Shown in pieces: positions 25,848 to 33,254 of a stretch of 64,000 nucleotides of DNA. The position numbers were made by a program, and so were the translations under genes. Source of the stretch: Lacicoccus alkaliphilus DSM 16010 (GTDB taxonomy: Bacteria; Bacillota; Bacilli; Staphylococcales; Salinicoccaceae); contig NZ_FRCF01000002.1 of the NCBI RefSeq assembly GCF_900142805.1, positions 558,001 through 622,000 of the forward strand, written 5' to 3'. The notes under the pieces were generated by a model. It was not told the DNA's origin. It did not search any database and worked only from the letters and a program-made list of their open reading frames with translations. Within the stretch, counting starts at the first letter, position 1. Each line of letters starts with the position of its first letter.

Positions 25848-26339
25848 TTAACGCTCATCCATCATCCTCGCCAACACATTGCGCTTCTCCAGCTGCCTCA
25901 GGATGAACCAGGAGATCAGCGCGCCGATCAGGCTGCTTGCGATGAATGCCGGCGCGAGCACCATGAAGAAGCTGCCGTCCAGTCCGAGCACCAGTATGAG
26001 CGGGTAAGTCATCAGTGCACCGATCAGTCCTGTGCCGATGACCTCTCCGGCCACTGCAGCGGGCAGCTTTTTCAGCCGCCGGTACAGGAGCCAGGCCAGC
26101 AGCGCCCCCGCCATGCTCCCGGGGTAGGCGAACGGTGTGCCGGTGCCGAGCAGGATGCGTATCGTCGAAGACACGAAGGCCTGCAGCACCACCCACGGTC
26201 CGGTGAGCACAGCGCCGATCACATTGATCAGATGCTGCACCGGTGCAGCCCTGATGAAACCGAGCGGTATCGTCACGATCATGCCGAGTACTACATTCAG
26301 TGCAATCAGTATACTCGTCATCGTCAATTTCCTTGTCAT
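25848..26339 (-). CDS. thiW: ThiW-type ECF transporter S component (thiazole/thiamine precursor)
   Basis: 163-residue integral membrane protein with about five hydrophobic segments. It matches the ThiW family in length and in motifs such as GFIRAAPVQHLINVIGAVLTGP and PFAYPGSMAGALLAWLLYR. S components capture a vitamin precursor and pair with a shared ECF energizing module. ThiW is linked to the thiazole moiety of thiamine. The start ATG 26339 has AGGGGAG eight bases upstream. No TPP riboswitch lies before it, and a terminator ends the preceding ricA, so its transcription signal is unclear. It would need EcfA/EcfT encoded elsewhere. Confidence 0.85.
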   Translation of the reverse strand: MTRKLTMTSILIALNVVLGMIVTIPLGFIRAAPVQHLINVIGAVLTGPWVVLQAFVSSTIRILLGTGTPFAYPGSMAGALLAWLLYRRLKKLPAAVAGEVIGTGLIGALMTYPLILVLGLDGSFFMVLAPAFIASSLIGALISWFILRQLEKRNVLARMMDER

Positions 26340-26364
26340 ATCAACAGCTCCCCTCAAATAAAAA

Positions 26365-26391
26365 CAGCTGCACACCGACGGCGTACAGCTG
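26365..26391 (-). terminator. Terminator after ricA
   Basis: A 12-bp stem (CAGCTGTACGCC with GGTGTGCAGCTG on the minus strand, with two G-U pairs) with loop GTC and tail TTTTTATTT. It separates ricA-miaB from thiW. Confidence 0.8.
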
Positions 26392-26402
26392 CATTCCTAT
26401 TA

Positions 26403-26831
26403 TTATTCCATAGCATCCTGGTTGGGCCTGTTCCTCACGGCAGAGCCGGTCTCACCCATCAGCAGATCTCCGTCAGTCGAAGTGATCACTTCCTCGGTCA
26501 CAGTTCGGCTGATTGCATGGGAAACAAGCTGCAGAAGTTCATTGACCTGCTTCTGCGAATCCTGGAACTGGTTCACAATCGGCATTTCGTCCAGTTCATC
26601 CTGGATTTTACTGATTTTTTCCTCCGTCATCTGGTAAGCACGTTCCTTACCGTAATTCTGGAAATTCACCGACTGCTTCTGGAGACTCTTCAGGCTCGCC
26701 ATTCTTTCACGCACTTCCTGGTTTTCGTGAATTTTAGCTTCCGCCTTTTTGAAGAATTCCACCTGTTCCGTCTCAGCCATCATCTTGCCCAATTTTTTTG
26801 CTTCTTCCACGATTTCCTGCTTTGTATACAT
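26403..26831 (-). CDS. ricA: RicA (YmcA) family regulator
   Basis: 142-residue helical protein of the YlbF/YmcA family. RicA works with RicF and RicT in a complex that promotes RNase Y-dependent mRNA maturation. Conserved parts: QSVNFQNYGKERAYQMTEEKI, FQDSQKQVNELLQLVSHAIS and GDLLMGETGS. In B. subtilis the tail after GETGS carries a cysteine that helps hold an iron-sulfur cluster; here the tail is AVRNRPNQDAME and the whole protein has no cysteine. It directly abuts miaB (stop and start share one base), as in Bacillus. RNase Y is encoded in the same window. Confidence 0.88.
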   Translation of the reverse strand: MYTKQEIVEEAKKLGKMMAETEQVEFFKKAEAKIHENQEVRERMASLKSLQKQSVNFQNYGKERAYQMTEEKISKIQDELDEMPIVNQFQDSQKQVNELLQLVSHAISRTVTEEVITSTDGDLLMGETGSAVRNRPNQDAME

Positions 26832-28369
26832 TACGCTTCCACCTTTTCTTCATTAAGCACTTCTACAAACTCACCCATTAAGGAATAATTTTTTGTTTCA
26901 GTGATTTTTACTTTGACTATTTTACCGATCACGCCATCATCCGGTGCCGTGAAATTCACGAGCTTGCTCTTATCCGTATAACCTGCATAAACATCATCAC
27001 GCTTCTTGCTTGTCCCCTCGCACAGCACATTGACATACTCATCCTGGTATTTGCTGAGCGCATCACGTGTGTAATGTGTCACCAGTCGGTTCAGCCGCTG
27101 CAGACGGTCCTTCTTGTCCTGGTCGCTCACATTATCCTCCATTTTGGCGGCGGGTGTGCCGTCCCTCGGGGAGTAGATATATGTGTATGCATGTTCGAAT
27201 CCGACTTCCTGGTACAGTGTCAGCGTATCCTGGAACTGTTCTTCCGTCTCGTTCGGGTAACCGACGATGATGTCGGTGGTGAGGGCCACCTCCGGCATCC
27301 GGTCCCTGATCTTGCCGACAAGTTCAAGATATTCTTCACGAGTGTACTTCCGCCCCATGATCTTCAGGACATCGTTATTACCGGACTGTACAGGCAGGTG
27401 GATGTGCGGCATCAGGTTTTCCCCTGTGGCGAGCACCTCGATCAGATTGTCCGTGAAATCCCATGGATGACTCGTCGTGAACCGTACACGCGGGATGTCC
27501 GTTTCGGATACATCACGCATCAGATCACCGAGATCGTAATTGTAATCGAGGTTCAGGTCTTTACCGTATGAGTTGACATTCTGTCCGAGGAGGGTGATTT
27601 CCTGATAGCCCCTTGCCGCCAGGTCCCTGACTTCATCGAGTATGTCTTCAGGCATTCTGGAACGCTCTTTTCCGCGTGTGAACGGGACGATGCAGTATGT
27701 ACAGAATTTATCACAGCCGTACATGATGTTGACCCATGCCTTAGTGCCGCCTTCACGCACTTTAGGCAGGTTTTCGATGACGTCCCCTTCTTTCGACCAG
27801 ACTTCGATGACTTTTTCTTTGGACATGTAAGCTTCATCGAGTATATTCGGCAGACGGTGTATATTGTGAGTCCCGAATATTATATCGACATTCTGGTATG
27901 ACTTCAGGATCTTATTGACGACGGATTCCTCCTGTGCCATGCAGCCGCACACCCCGATCAAAACTTCAGGGTTATTCTGTTTGACGTGCTTCAGGTTACC
28001 GATCTCGCCGAAAACTTTATTTTCCGCATTCTCCCTGATTGCACATGTATTCAGCAGTATGACATCCGCATCATCGGTCGTATCGGTATGTTCATAGCCG
28101 AGTGCCGTCAGGATGCCGGCAATGACTTCAGTGTCATGTACATTCATCTGGCAGCCGTAAGTCCGGATGAAGAATTTGCGTCCCTTGCCGAGGCCTTTGA
28201 AGCGTTCATCTATTTCAAAATCCATATGGTATTCGACTTCAGCCTTGCCGCGCCTCCTTGCATCCCTTAAATTGGGCGGCTGATAGACATGCTGGAAGTA
28301 CTGGCTGTAGTCTTTCTCTTCTTTTTTCTGAGTGACCTTCGAAGCATCCAGCCTCTGTTCTTCATTCAT
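26831..28369 (-). CDS. miaB: tRNA-2-methylthio-N6-dimethylallyladenosine synthase MiaB
   Basis: 512-residue radical-SAM methylthiotransferase acting on the product of MiaA in tRNA. The N-terminal UPF0004 domain has cluster cysteines in [15 protein letters not shown] and GVCGCMAQ. The radical-SAM motif is [21 protein letters not shown] (CxxxCxxC), and a C-terminal TRAM domain covers the last ~65 residues. An N-terminal extension of about 65 residues precedes the catalytic part, as in Bacillus and Staphylococcus. A good promoter lies upstream, and ricA is cotranscribed. Confidence 0.97.
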   Translation of the reverse strand: MNEEQRLDASKVTQKKEEKDYSQYFQHVYQPPNLRDARRRGKAEVEYHMDFEIDERFKGLGKGRKFFIRTYGCQMNVHDTEVIAGILTALGYEHTDTTDDADVILLNTCAIRENAENKVFGEIGNLKHVKQNNPEVLIGVCGCMAQEESVVNKILKSYQNVDIIFGTHNIHRLPNILDEAYMSKEKVIEVWSKEGDVIENLPKVREGGTKAWVNIMYGCDKFCTYCIVPFTRGKERSRMPEDILDEVRDLAARGYQEITLLGQNVNSYGKDLNLDYNYDLGDLMRDVSETDIPRVRFTTSHPWDFTDNLIEVLATGENLMPHIHLPVQSGNNDVLKIMGRKYTREEYLELVGKIRDRMPEVALTTDIIVGYPNETEEQFQDTLTLYQEVGFEHAYTYIYSPRDGTPAAKMEDNVSDQDKKDRLQRLNRLVTHYTRDALSKYQDEYVNVLCEGTSKKRDDVYAGYTDKSKLVNFTAPDDGVIGKIVKVKITETKNYSLMGEFVEVLNEEKVEA

Positions 28370-28407
28370 TTTAAAACCCCATTTACTCCATTGAAATATC
28401 TTTATTC

Positions 28408-28436
28408 AGTATAGCGGTTTTTAATGATAATTTAAA
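28408..28436 (-). promoter_or_regulatory. miaB promoter
   Basis: TTTAAA and TATACT are separated by 17 bases on the minus strand, the -10 box about 39 bases before the miaB start codon. Confidence 0.5.
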
Positions 28437-28450
28437 GTGCATTTAATCTT

Positions 28451-29242
28451 TTACCTGGCATCGGTGACTCCAATCAGGCTGAATGTACTGCCCGTCACGA
28501 AAGAGGTGAACACGATCACGAGCATCATCACGAGGAAGAGGATGTCGTACGGTGTGAAGCGGGTTTCGTAATAGTAGCTTCTCGGCCCGTCATCAAACTG
28601 TTTGGCCTCCATCGCAACGCCGAGCCTGTATGCGCGCCTGATGCTTTGTGACAATAATGTGATCACTGTGGTGATGAACCCTTTCAGCCCTGAAACATGC
28701 CTCTTATGGATCAGCGGTTTCCTGACTTTCCGGGTCTGACGGAGCATCATGTACTCACCCGCAATGATCGGCACCATGCGTATTGCAGCCATGAATGAAT
28801 AGGCAAACTTGGGTTTCAGTCCGAGTTGGATCATCAGGCTGTAGAAGACATCGGTGAGCCTGGTGGTGAATATGACGAGCGAGCCGAAGAAAGACAGTGT
28901 GAGGCCGCGCATCATGACATGCACACCGCGCACCAGACTCTCTTCAGTGATGTGGATGAGCCCGAAGCGGAAAAGGGTCGTGGCGCCCGCCCCATACAGA
29001 ACCATATACATTGCAGAAAAGGCGCCGAACACCAAAAACAACATTAGAACAATGGCCAGATATTTCAACCTGACACCTGAAAGTATGATGAGTACCGCCA
29101 TCATCAGCACACTTAAATAAAAGAGCTGGTTCGGATCATGCATCAGGACGACAAGGATGAACATCAGAAGCCCGGTGGAGATTTTGGTGATCGGATTCAC
29201 TTTGTCGATGAATGTGCTGCGTCGCTTTATTTTCTCAAGCAT
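28451..29242 (-). CDS. ykoC: YkoC: ECF transporter transmembrane (T) component
   Basis: 263-residue membrane protein of the EcfT/CbiQ family, the coupling component of the thiamine-precursor transporter YkoEDC. About five to six hydrophobic segments, with cytoplasmic coupling motifs around AAIRMVPIIAGEYMMLRQTRKVRKP and SIRRAYRLGVAMEAKQF (the Ala-Arg-Gly-type element). ATG 29242 is preferred, eight bases after GGGG, and overlaps ykoD by 8 bp. Last gene of a riboswitch-controlled operon. Confidence 0.88.
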   Translation of the reverse strand: MLEKIKRRSTFIDKVNPITKISTGLLMFILVVLMHDPNQLFYLSVLMMAVLIILSGVRLKYLAIVLMLFLVFGAFSAMYMVLYGAGATTLFRFGLIHITEESLVRGVHVMMRGLTLSFFGSLVIFTTRLTDVFYSLMIQLGLKPKFAYSFMAAIRMVPIIAGEYMMLRQTRKVRKPLIHKRHVSGLKGFITTVITLLSQSIRRAYRLGVAMEAKQFDDGPRSYYYETRFTPYDILFLVMMLVIVFTSFVTGSTFSLIGVTDAR

Positions 29243-30641
29243 GTCCCGCACCCCGGATTTCCTTCAACTGTCCCTCTTCAATGATCAACCGCCTCGACGG
29301 ATAGCGTTTTTTGATTTCACTGTCATGCGTGATCATGATGACGGTCACACCTTCTTCTACCAGTTCATTAAACATTTTAAGCAGCTCGAATGACAGTTTC
29401 TGGTCGAGGCCGAATGTCGGCTCATCAAAGATGATGACTTCAGGCACCCCGCCCGCAGCCGTCACCACGGACAGGCGCCGTTTCTGGCCGGTGGATATTT
29501 CGAGCGGGTGCAGGTGGCTGACATGCCGGAGTCCGATCCTCTCGAGCAGTGCAGCACATCTCCTCTCCGCCTCATCACGCGGATAATGCATCTCCAGGTT
29601 GATGAAGACTTCATCAAACACCTTATTGGTCATGAACTGGAGCTCCGGGTTCTGGAATACCGGGTAGACGGTGCCTGCAATGTCCTTCGTCTTTTTGACC
29701 CGCCTGCCATTGACATGGATGTGACCTTCGGACTTGATCAGTTTCAAGATGGCGAGCATCAGTGTCGTCTTACCGGTGCCGTTTTCCCCTTCAATCGTCA
29801 GCCATTCACCCTTTTTGACGTTCAGCGCATCAATGTTCAGAAGCGTTCTGCCGCCGCGTGCCAGTTTCATATCCCGGACTTCGATGACCGCTTCATCGCG
29901 AGGCCCCACTGTTTCAAAAACGGGCGCATAGTCCCATGAATGGGGATGCCAGACACCATAGTCGTTCAGCAGTTCGATATGATCCCTCATCACTGCTTCG
30001 GGGGCCTCATCTATGATCAGCTGTCCGGCTGCATCCATCAGTATGACCCGATCCACTTTATTCCATATCTCATTCACCCTGTGTTCAACTATGACGACCG
30101 TCTTATCATGCCACACATCCTGAAGCGTTCCCCAGAGGTCCGTCACCGCCGCCTCGTCAAGCATGCTTGTCGGCTCATCCAACAGCAGTGTATCGGCCCC
30201 CTGCAGCAGTGCAGATGCGATGGCGAGCCTTTGCTTCATGCCGCCGGACAGATCGTTGATTGCCATGGTGAATTCCACCCTTAGGCCGACTGCACGGAGT
30301 GCATCTTCCATCATCCCGCCCATCTCCGGACGCGGGATGCGCCTGTTCTCAAGTATGAAGGCAAGCTCCTCGCCGACCGTGGGCATCGTGAACTGGGAAT
30401 CCGGATCCTGGAAGACATAGGCTGCTTTTGGATCCACAGTGAGGACATCCGCCTTGAAAGGTATATCCATACTGCGCGGTATATTGCCGCCGAGCAGGTT
30501 CAAAAGTGTGCTTTTCCCGGAGCCGGAGGGTCCGAGCAGCAGCACTTTCTCACCCTGCCGGATGGATATATTCAACCGGTCGAACCGTCTCTCCTCAGCT
30601 TCGGGGAATCTTAATCTGAGATTTTCAATTTCAATGACCAA
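29235..30641 (-). CDS. ykoD: YkoD: ECF transporter ATPase with two fused ABC domains
   Basis: 468-residue double ATPase powering the YkoEDC importer. Domain 1 (residues ~1-230): Walker A GPSGSGKSTLLNLLGG, signature LSGGMKQRLA, Walker B LLLDEPTSMLD. Domain 2 (~245-468): GENGTGKTTLMLAIL, signature ISTGQKRRLS, Walker B VIIFDEPTFGLD. Both catalytic Glu are present. The start is uncertain: TTG 30641 lies 11 bases after GAAGGG, and no ATG stands nearby. It lies 5 bp after ykoE. Confidence 0.92.
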   Translation of the reverse strand: MVIEIENLRLRFPEAEERRFDRLNISIRQGEKVLLLGPSGSGKSTLLNLLGGNIPRSMDIPFKADVLTVDPKAAYVFQDPDSQFTMPTVGEELAFILENRRIPRPEMGGMMEDALRAVGLRVEFTMAINDLSGGMKQRLAIASALLQGADTLLLDEPTSMLDEAAVTDLWGTLQDVWHDKTVVIVEHRVNEIWNKVDRVILMDAAGQLIIDEAPEAVMRDHIELLNDYGVWHPHSWDYAPVFETVGPRDEAVIEVRDMKLARGGRTLLNIDALNVKKGEWLTIEGENGTGKTTLMLAILKLIKSEGHIHVNGRRVKKTKDIAGTVYPVFQNPELQFMTNKVFDEVFINLEMHYPRDEAERRCAALLERIGLRHVSHLHPLEISTGQKRRLSVVTAAGGVPEVIIFDEPTFGLDQKLSFELLKMFNELVEEGVTVIMITHDSEIKKRYPSRRLIIEEGQLKEIRGAGHA

Positions 30642-30646
30642 GCCCT

Positions 30647-31228
30647 TTACAACCCTTCATGGTGCTTCATGTTACGGCTCCCGACAAACTTCAATACTCC
30701 GGTCTCCCGGAGTGCCTGATAGATCAGGTGTGCAAGAACGCCGGCGATGAGTGCACCGCTGATGATCCGCAAAGTGAACATCAGTATGATGTTCCAGGCC
30801 GCCACTTCAGCAAGATAACCGTAAAACCAGTCGAGCGGCAGGGTGATGAGGGCGGCGGCGATGCCTGCCCAGACTGCCGTCATCATCCTCGTGCTCTCAT
30901 ATTTCGTAAAGGCAAAAACAATCTCGACAGCCAGGCCCTGCAGCAGCGCATAGACCATTAAAAACGCATCAAACTGCAATGTGACGATCGTTTCCCCGGC
31001 ACCAGCCGCAAACTCTGCGAGTATCGCCACACCGGGTTTGCGGAGTATCAGTACGGCAACGACAGCCGCGATGAACCACATGCCGTATACAAGCTCATTC
31101 AGATGGAGTCCGAGCGGCTGCAGCACCGTATATACGGCGCCCCATATTGAATAAATCACTGCAAACACCAGTCCGATCACGACCGTGATCAGCACATCGG
31201 TTAAAGTCAAACCTCTTTTTCTTTCCAT
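30647..31228 (-). CDS. ykoE: YkoE: substrate-capture (S) component of a thiamine-precursor transporter
   Basis: 193-residue membrane protein with about six hydrophobic segments, starting MERKRGLTLTDVLITVVIG. In Bacillus YkoE is the substrate-binding component for thiamine or its hydroxymethylpyrimidine moiety. First gene of ykoE-ykoD-ykoC, directly after a TPP riboswitch, so expression falls when thiamine pyrophosphate is plentiful. The B. subtilis operon also has ykoF, missing here. ATG 31228 has AGGAG seven bases upstream. Confidence 0.9.
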   Translation of the reverse strand: MERKRGLTLTDVLITVVIGLVFAVIYSIWGAVYTVLQPLGLHLNELVYGMWFIAAVVAVLILRKPGVAILAEFAAGAGETIVTLQFDAFLMVYALLQGLAVEIVFAFTKYESTRMMTAVWAGIAAALITLPLDWFYGYLAEVAAWNIILMFTLRIISGALIAGVLAHLIYQALRETGVLKFVGSRNMKHHEGL

Positions 31229-31264
31229 ATCCCTGCTCCTAAAACGTATTTCCAAATAAAAAAA

Positions 31265-31287
31265 CACACCGCAAAACGTACGGTGTG
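31265..31287 (-). terminator. Riboswitch expression-platform terminator
   Basis: CACACCG and CGGTGTG form the stem, with a tail of seven T on the minus strand (31258-31264). It stands between the TPP aptamer and ykoE, so ligand binding would favour premature termination. Confidence 0.85.
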
Positions 31288-31302
31288 CATATAATGAAAT
31301 AT

Positions 31303-31378
31303 GCCACTTCCCTACGCTAGCATGATCTAGATCAGGTATTAAGGGTGAATCTCAGCCCGTACGGGCACCCCCAGTGGA
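31303..31378 (-). promoter_or_regulatory. TPP (THI-box) riboswitch aptamer
   Basis: On the minus strand the conserved thi-box core CTGAGATTCACCC is followed by ACCTGATCTAGATCATGCTA and GCGTAGGGAA, the hallmarks of the thiamine pyrophosphate aptamer. CCACT and AGTGG close helix P1. The aptamer is followed by a terminator hairpin and then ykoE, giving thiamine-dependent transcription attenuation of the ykoEDC transporter. Confidence 0.96.
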
Positions 31379-31403
31379 TGTGTTTATTATTCAGTTAACC
31401 CAT

Positions 31404-31432
31404 ATGATAGTACATTCATGTGAATTTGTGAA
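31404..31432 (-). promoter_or_regulatory. Promoter of the TPP-riboswitch/ykoEDC transcript
   Basis: TTCACA and TATCAT are separated by 17 bases on the minus strand, just upstream of the aptamer and immediately after the stop of the upstream ABC exporter gene. Confidence 0.5.
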
Positions 31433-31433
31433 G

Positions 31434-33254
31434 TCATTTTGCGTTGATCATTTCATAATAGCGGCCTTTCCTGCGCATCAGTTCTTCCTCGGAGCCTGAT
31501 TCGAGCATCTGCCCCTGCTCAAGTACGAATATCCGGTCGACGGCCTTGATCGTATTCAGACGGTGGGCAATGATGATGCTCGTACGGCCCTTCATCAGAT
31601 GTTCCAGTGCCTCCTGGATTTTAAGCTCGGTCACGGTATCTATACTGGAAGTCGCCTCATCCAGCAATAATATCGCCGGGTCGGTGACGAGGGCGCGGGC
31701 GATGGATATCAGCTGCTTCTGCCCCTGCGATATGAATCCTTCATCAAGCTCCAACACCGTATCATAGCCGTCCTCGAGCTGCATGATGAAATCATGCGCA
31801 TTGGCGAGCTTCGCCGCCTCGATGACATCTTCATCCGTCGCATCAAGCTTGCCGTATCTGATGTTTTCCCTGATCGTCGCCTCGAAGAGGTAGGGGTCCT
31901 GCAATACGAAAGCCGTCTGTGAGCGTATTGTATGGCGCTTATAATCCGTGAGGTTCGTTCCATCGATCAGTATTTCACCGCCGTCCACTTCATAAAACCT
32001 TGCGAGCAGCTGCATGACCGTGGTCTTGCCTGCCCCGGTCGAGCCTATGAGTGCGACCGATTCACCGGCGTCGATGGAGAATGACAGATCACGGATCGTA
32101 TGCTCGAACTGTTCTTTATCGTAGGAGAAATAGACGTTTTTAAAATCGATTTTTCCCTCGACCGCCTGATCTTCAATGGTGCCGTCATCGGTTTCAGGTT
32201 CCGTGTCGATGATCGTGAATACCCGTTCCGCACCGGCAATCGCGGATAGCACCTGGTTGAACTGGTTGGAGAGGTCGGCGAGCGGGCGTGTGAACTGCCT
32301 TGCGAATTCAGCGAAGATCACTATCGTCCCGATTGTGATCAGGCCGTCCGTATACAGTGCCATGAGGCCGCCGGCACCGGCGACGATCGCAAAACTGATG
32401 TTGTTCAGCATATTCATGATCTTCGGTATGAACCCGGCATACAGCAGGGCCCAGAAAGTCACATGACGGAGGTTTGCTGCACGTTCCTCGAAGTCATTGA
32501 TGGTGCGTTCTTCCTGGGAGAAGACCTTGACGATCTCCTGACCGGAAATGACCTCTTCTATATATCCGTTCAGCTCACCAGTCCGGCGCTGCCTCTGTTT
32601 ATATAAAGGTCCGGTGCGCCTGGTGACGAATGCCACCCCGAACACGAGCAGCGGCACGATCGTCATCGTGAGCAGCGTGAGCAGCGGACTCAGATAAAGC
32701 ATGACCGATACCGTCGCGATCAGTGTGACGATACTGGTGGTGAACTGGATGAATGATGAGTTCATCGTCTGGGACAACGTCTCGATATCATTCGTCATCC
32801 TGCTCATCAGTTCACCGTGCTGCCTTTTGTCGAAAAACCTCACCGACAGCTGCTGCATATGTGAAAACAGTCGCACCCTCAGGTTATAGATCGTCCGCTG
32901 GGCGAGGCCGACCATGAGGAAGGATGCCAGATATTGTGTCCCCGCAGATAAAACATAGATGAAGAAAATGAACATCAGCAGGGTGATCAGGCCGTCGAAT
33001 TGCTGAACGACCAGATAATTATCCACAGTATAACCGATCATGAACGGACCGACGATCGTCAGGAGGCTCGTGATCATCACAACGAAGATGATGAAGTATA
33101 ACAGTCTGCGTTCGCCCCGCATGAACTGCCACAGCCGGACCAGTGTCCCCCAGAAGTCATTTGCACGCTGATCTTCCTTCTTCTTCCTGCGGCCGAGATC
33201 TTCCTTTCTCAGTAACGGCTCATATCCGAACGGTCTTTTTATTTTATCAATCAT
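31434..33254 (-). CDS. ABC exporter half-transporter, catalytic-Glu subunit (pair 2)
   Basis: 606-residue half-exporter (YfiC/YheH-like). A basic N-terminal stretch (KEDLGRRKKKEDQ) precedes six membrane segments (~residues 45-330). The ATPase has Walker A GSTGAGKTTVMQLLAR and Walker B AILLLDEATSSID with the catalytic Glu. The signature is changed to ISQGQ, so the partner's Walker B pairs with a degraded signature. ATG 33254 has AAGGGGG eight bases upstream and overlaps the upstream partner by 8 bp; longer in-frame readings of the start run antisense-like low-complexity sequence. Exported substrate unknown. Confidence 0.85.
   Translation of the reverse strand: MIDKIKRPFGYEPLLRKEDLGRRKKKEDQRANDFWGTLVRLWQFMRGERRLLYFIIFVVMITSLLTIVGPFMIGYTVDNYLVVQQFDGLITLLMFIFFIYVLSAGTQYLASFLMVGLAQRTIYNLRVRLFSHMQQLSVRFFDKRQHGELMSRMTNDIETLSQTMNSSFIQFTTSIVTLIATVSVMLYLSPLLTLLTMTIVPLLVFGVAFVTRRTGPLYKQRQRRTGELNGYIEEVISGQEIVKVFSQEERTINDFEERAANLRHVTFWALLYAGFIPKIMNMLNNISFAIVAGAGGLMALYTDGLITIGTIVIFAEFARQFTRPLADLSNQFNQVLSAIAGAERVFTIIDTEPETDDGTIEDQAVEGKIDFKNVYFSYDKEQFEHTIRDLSFSIDAGESVALIGSTGAGKTTVMQLLARFYEVDGGEILIDGTNLTDYKRHTIRSQTAFVLQDPYLFEATIRENIRYGKLDATDEDVIEAAKLANAHDFIMQLEDGYDTVLELDEGFISQGQKQLISIARALVTDPAILLLDEATSSIDTVTELKIQEALEHLMKGRTSIIIAHRLNTIKAVDRIFVLEQGQMLESGSEEELMRRKGRYYEMINAK

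Noticed and set aside
25839-26888. A 349-codon plus-strand open frame opposite thiW and ricA
   Set aside because: His/Gln/Arg-rich low-complexity translation without domain signals, antisense to two family-matched genes and spanning a terminator.
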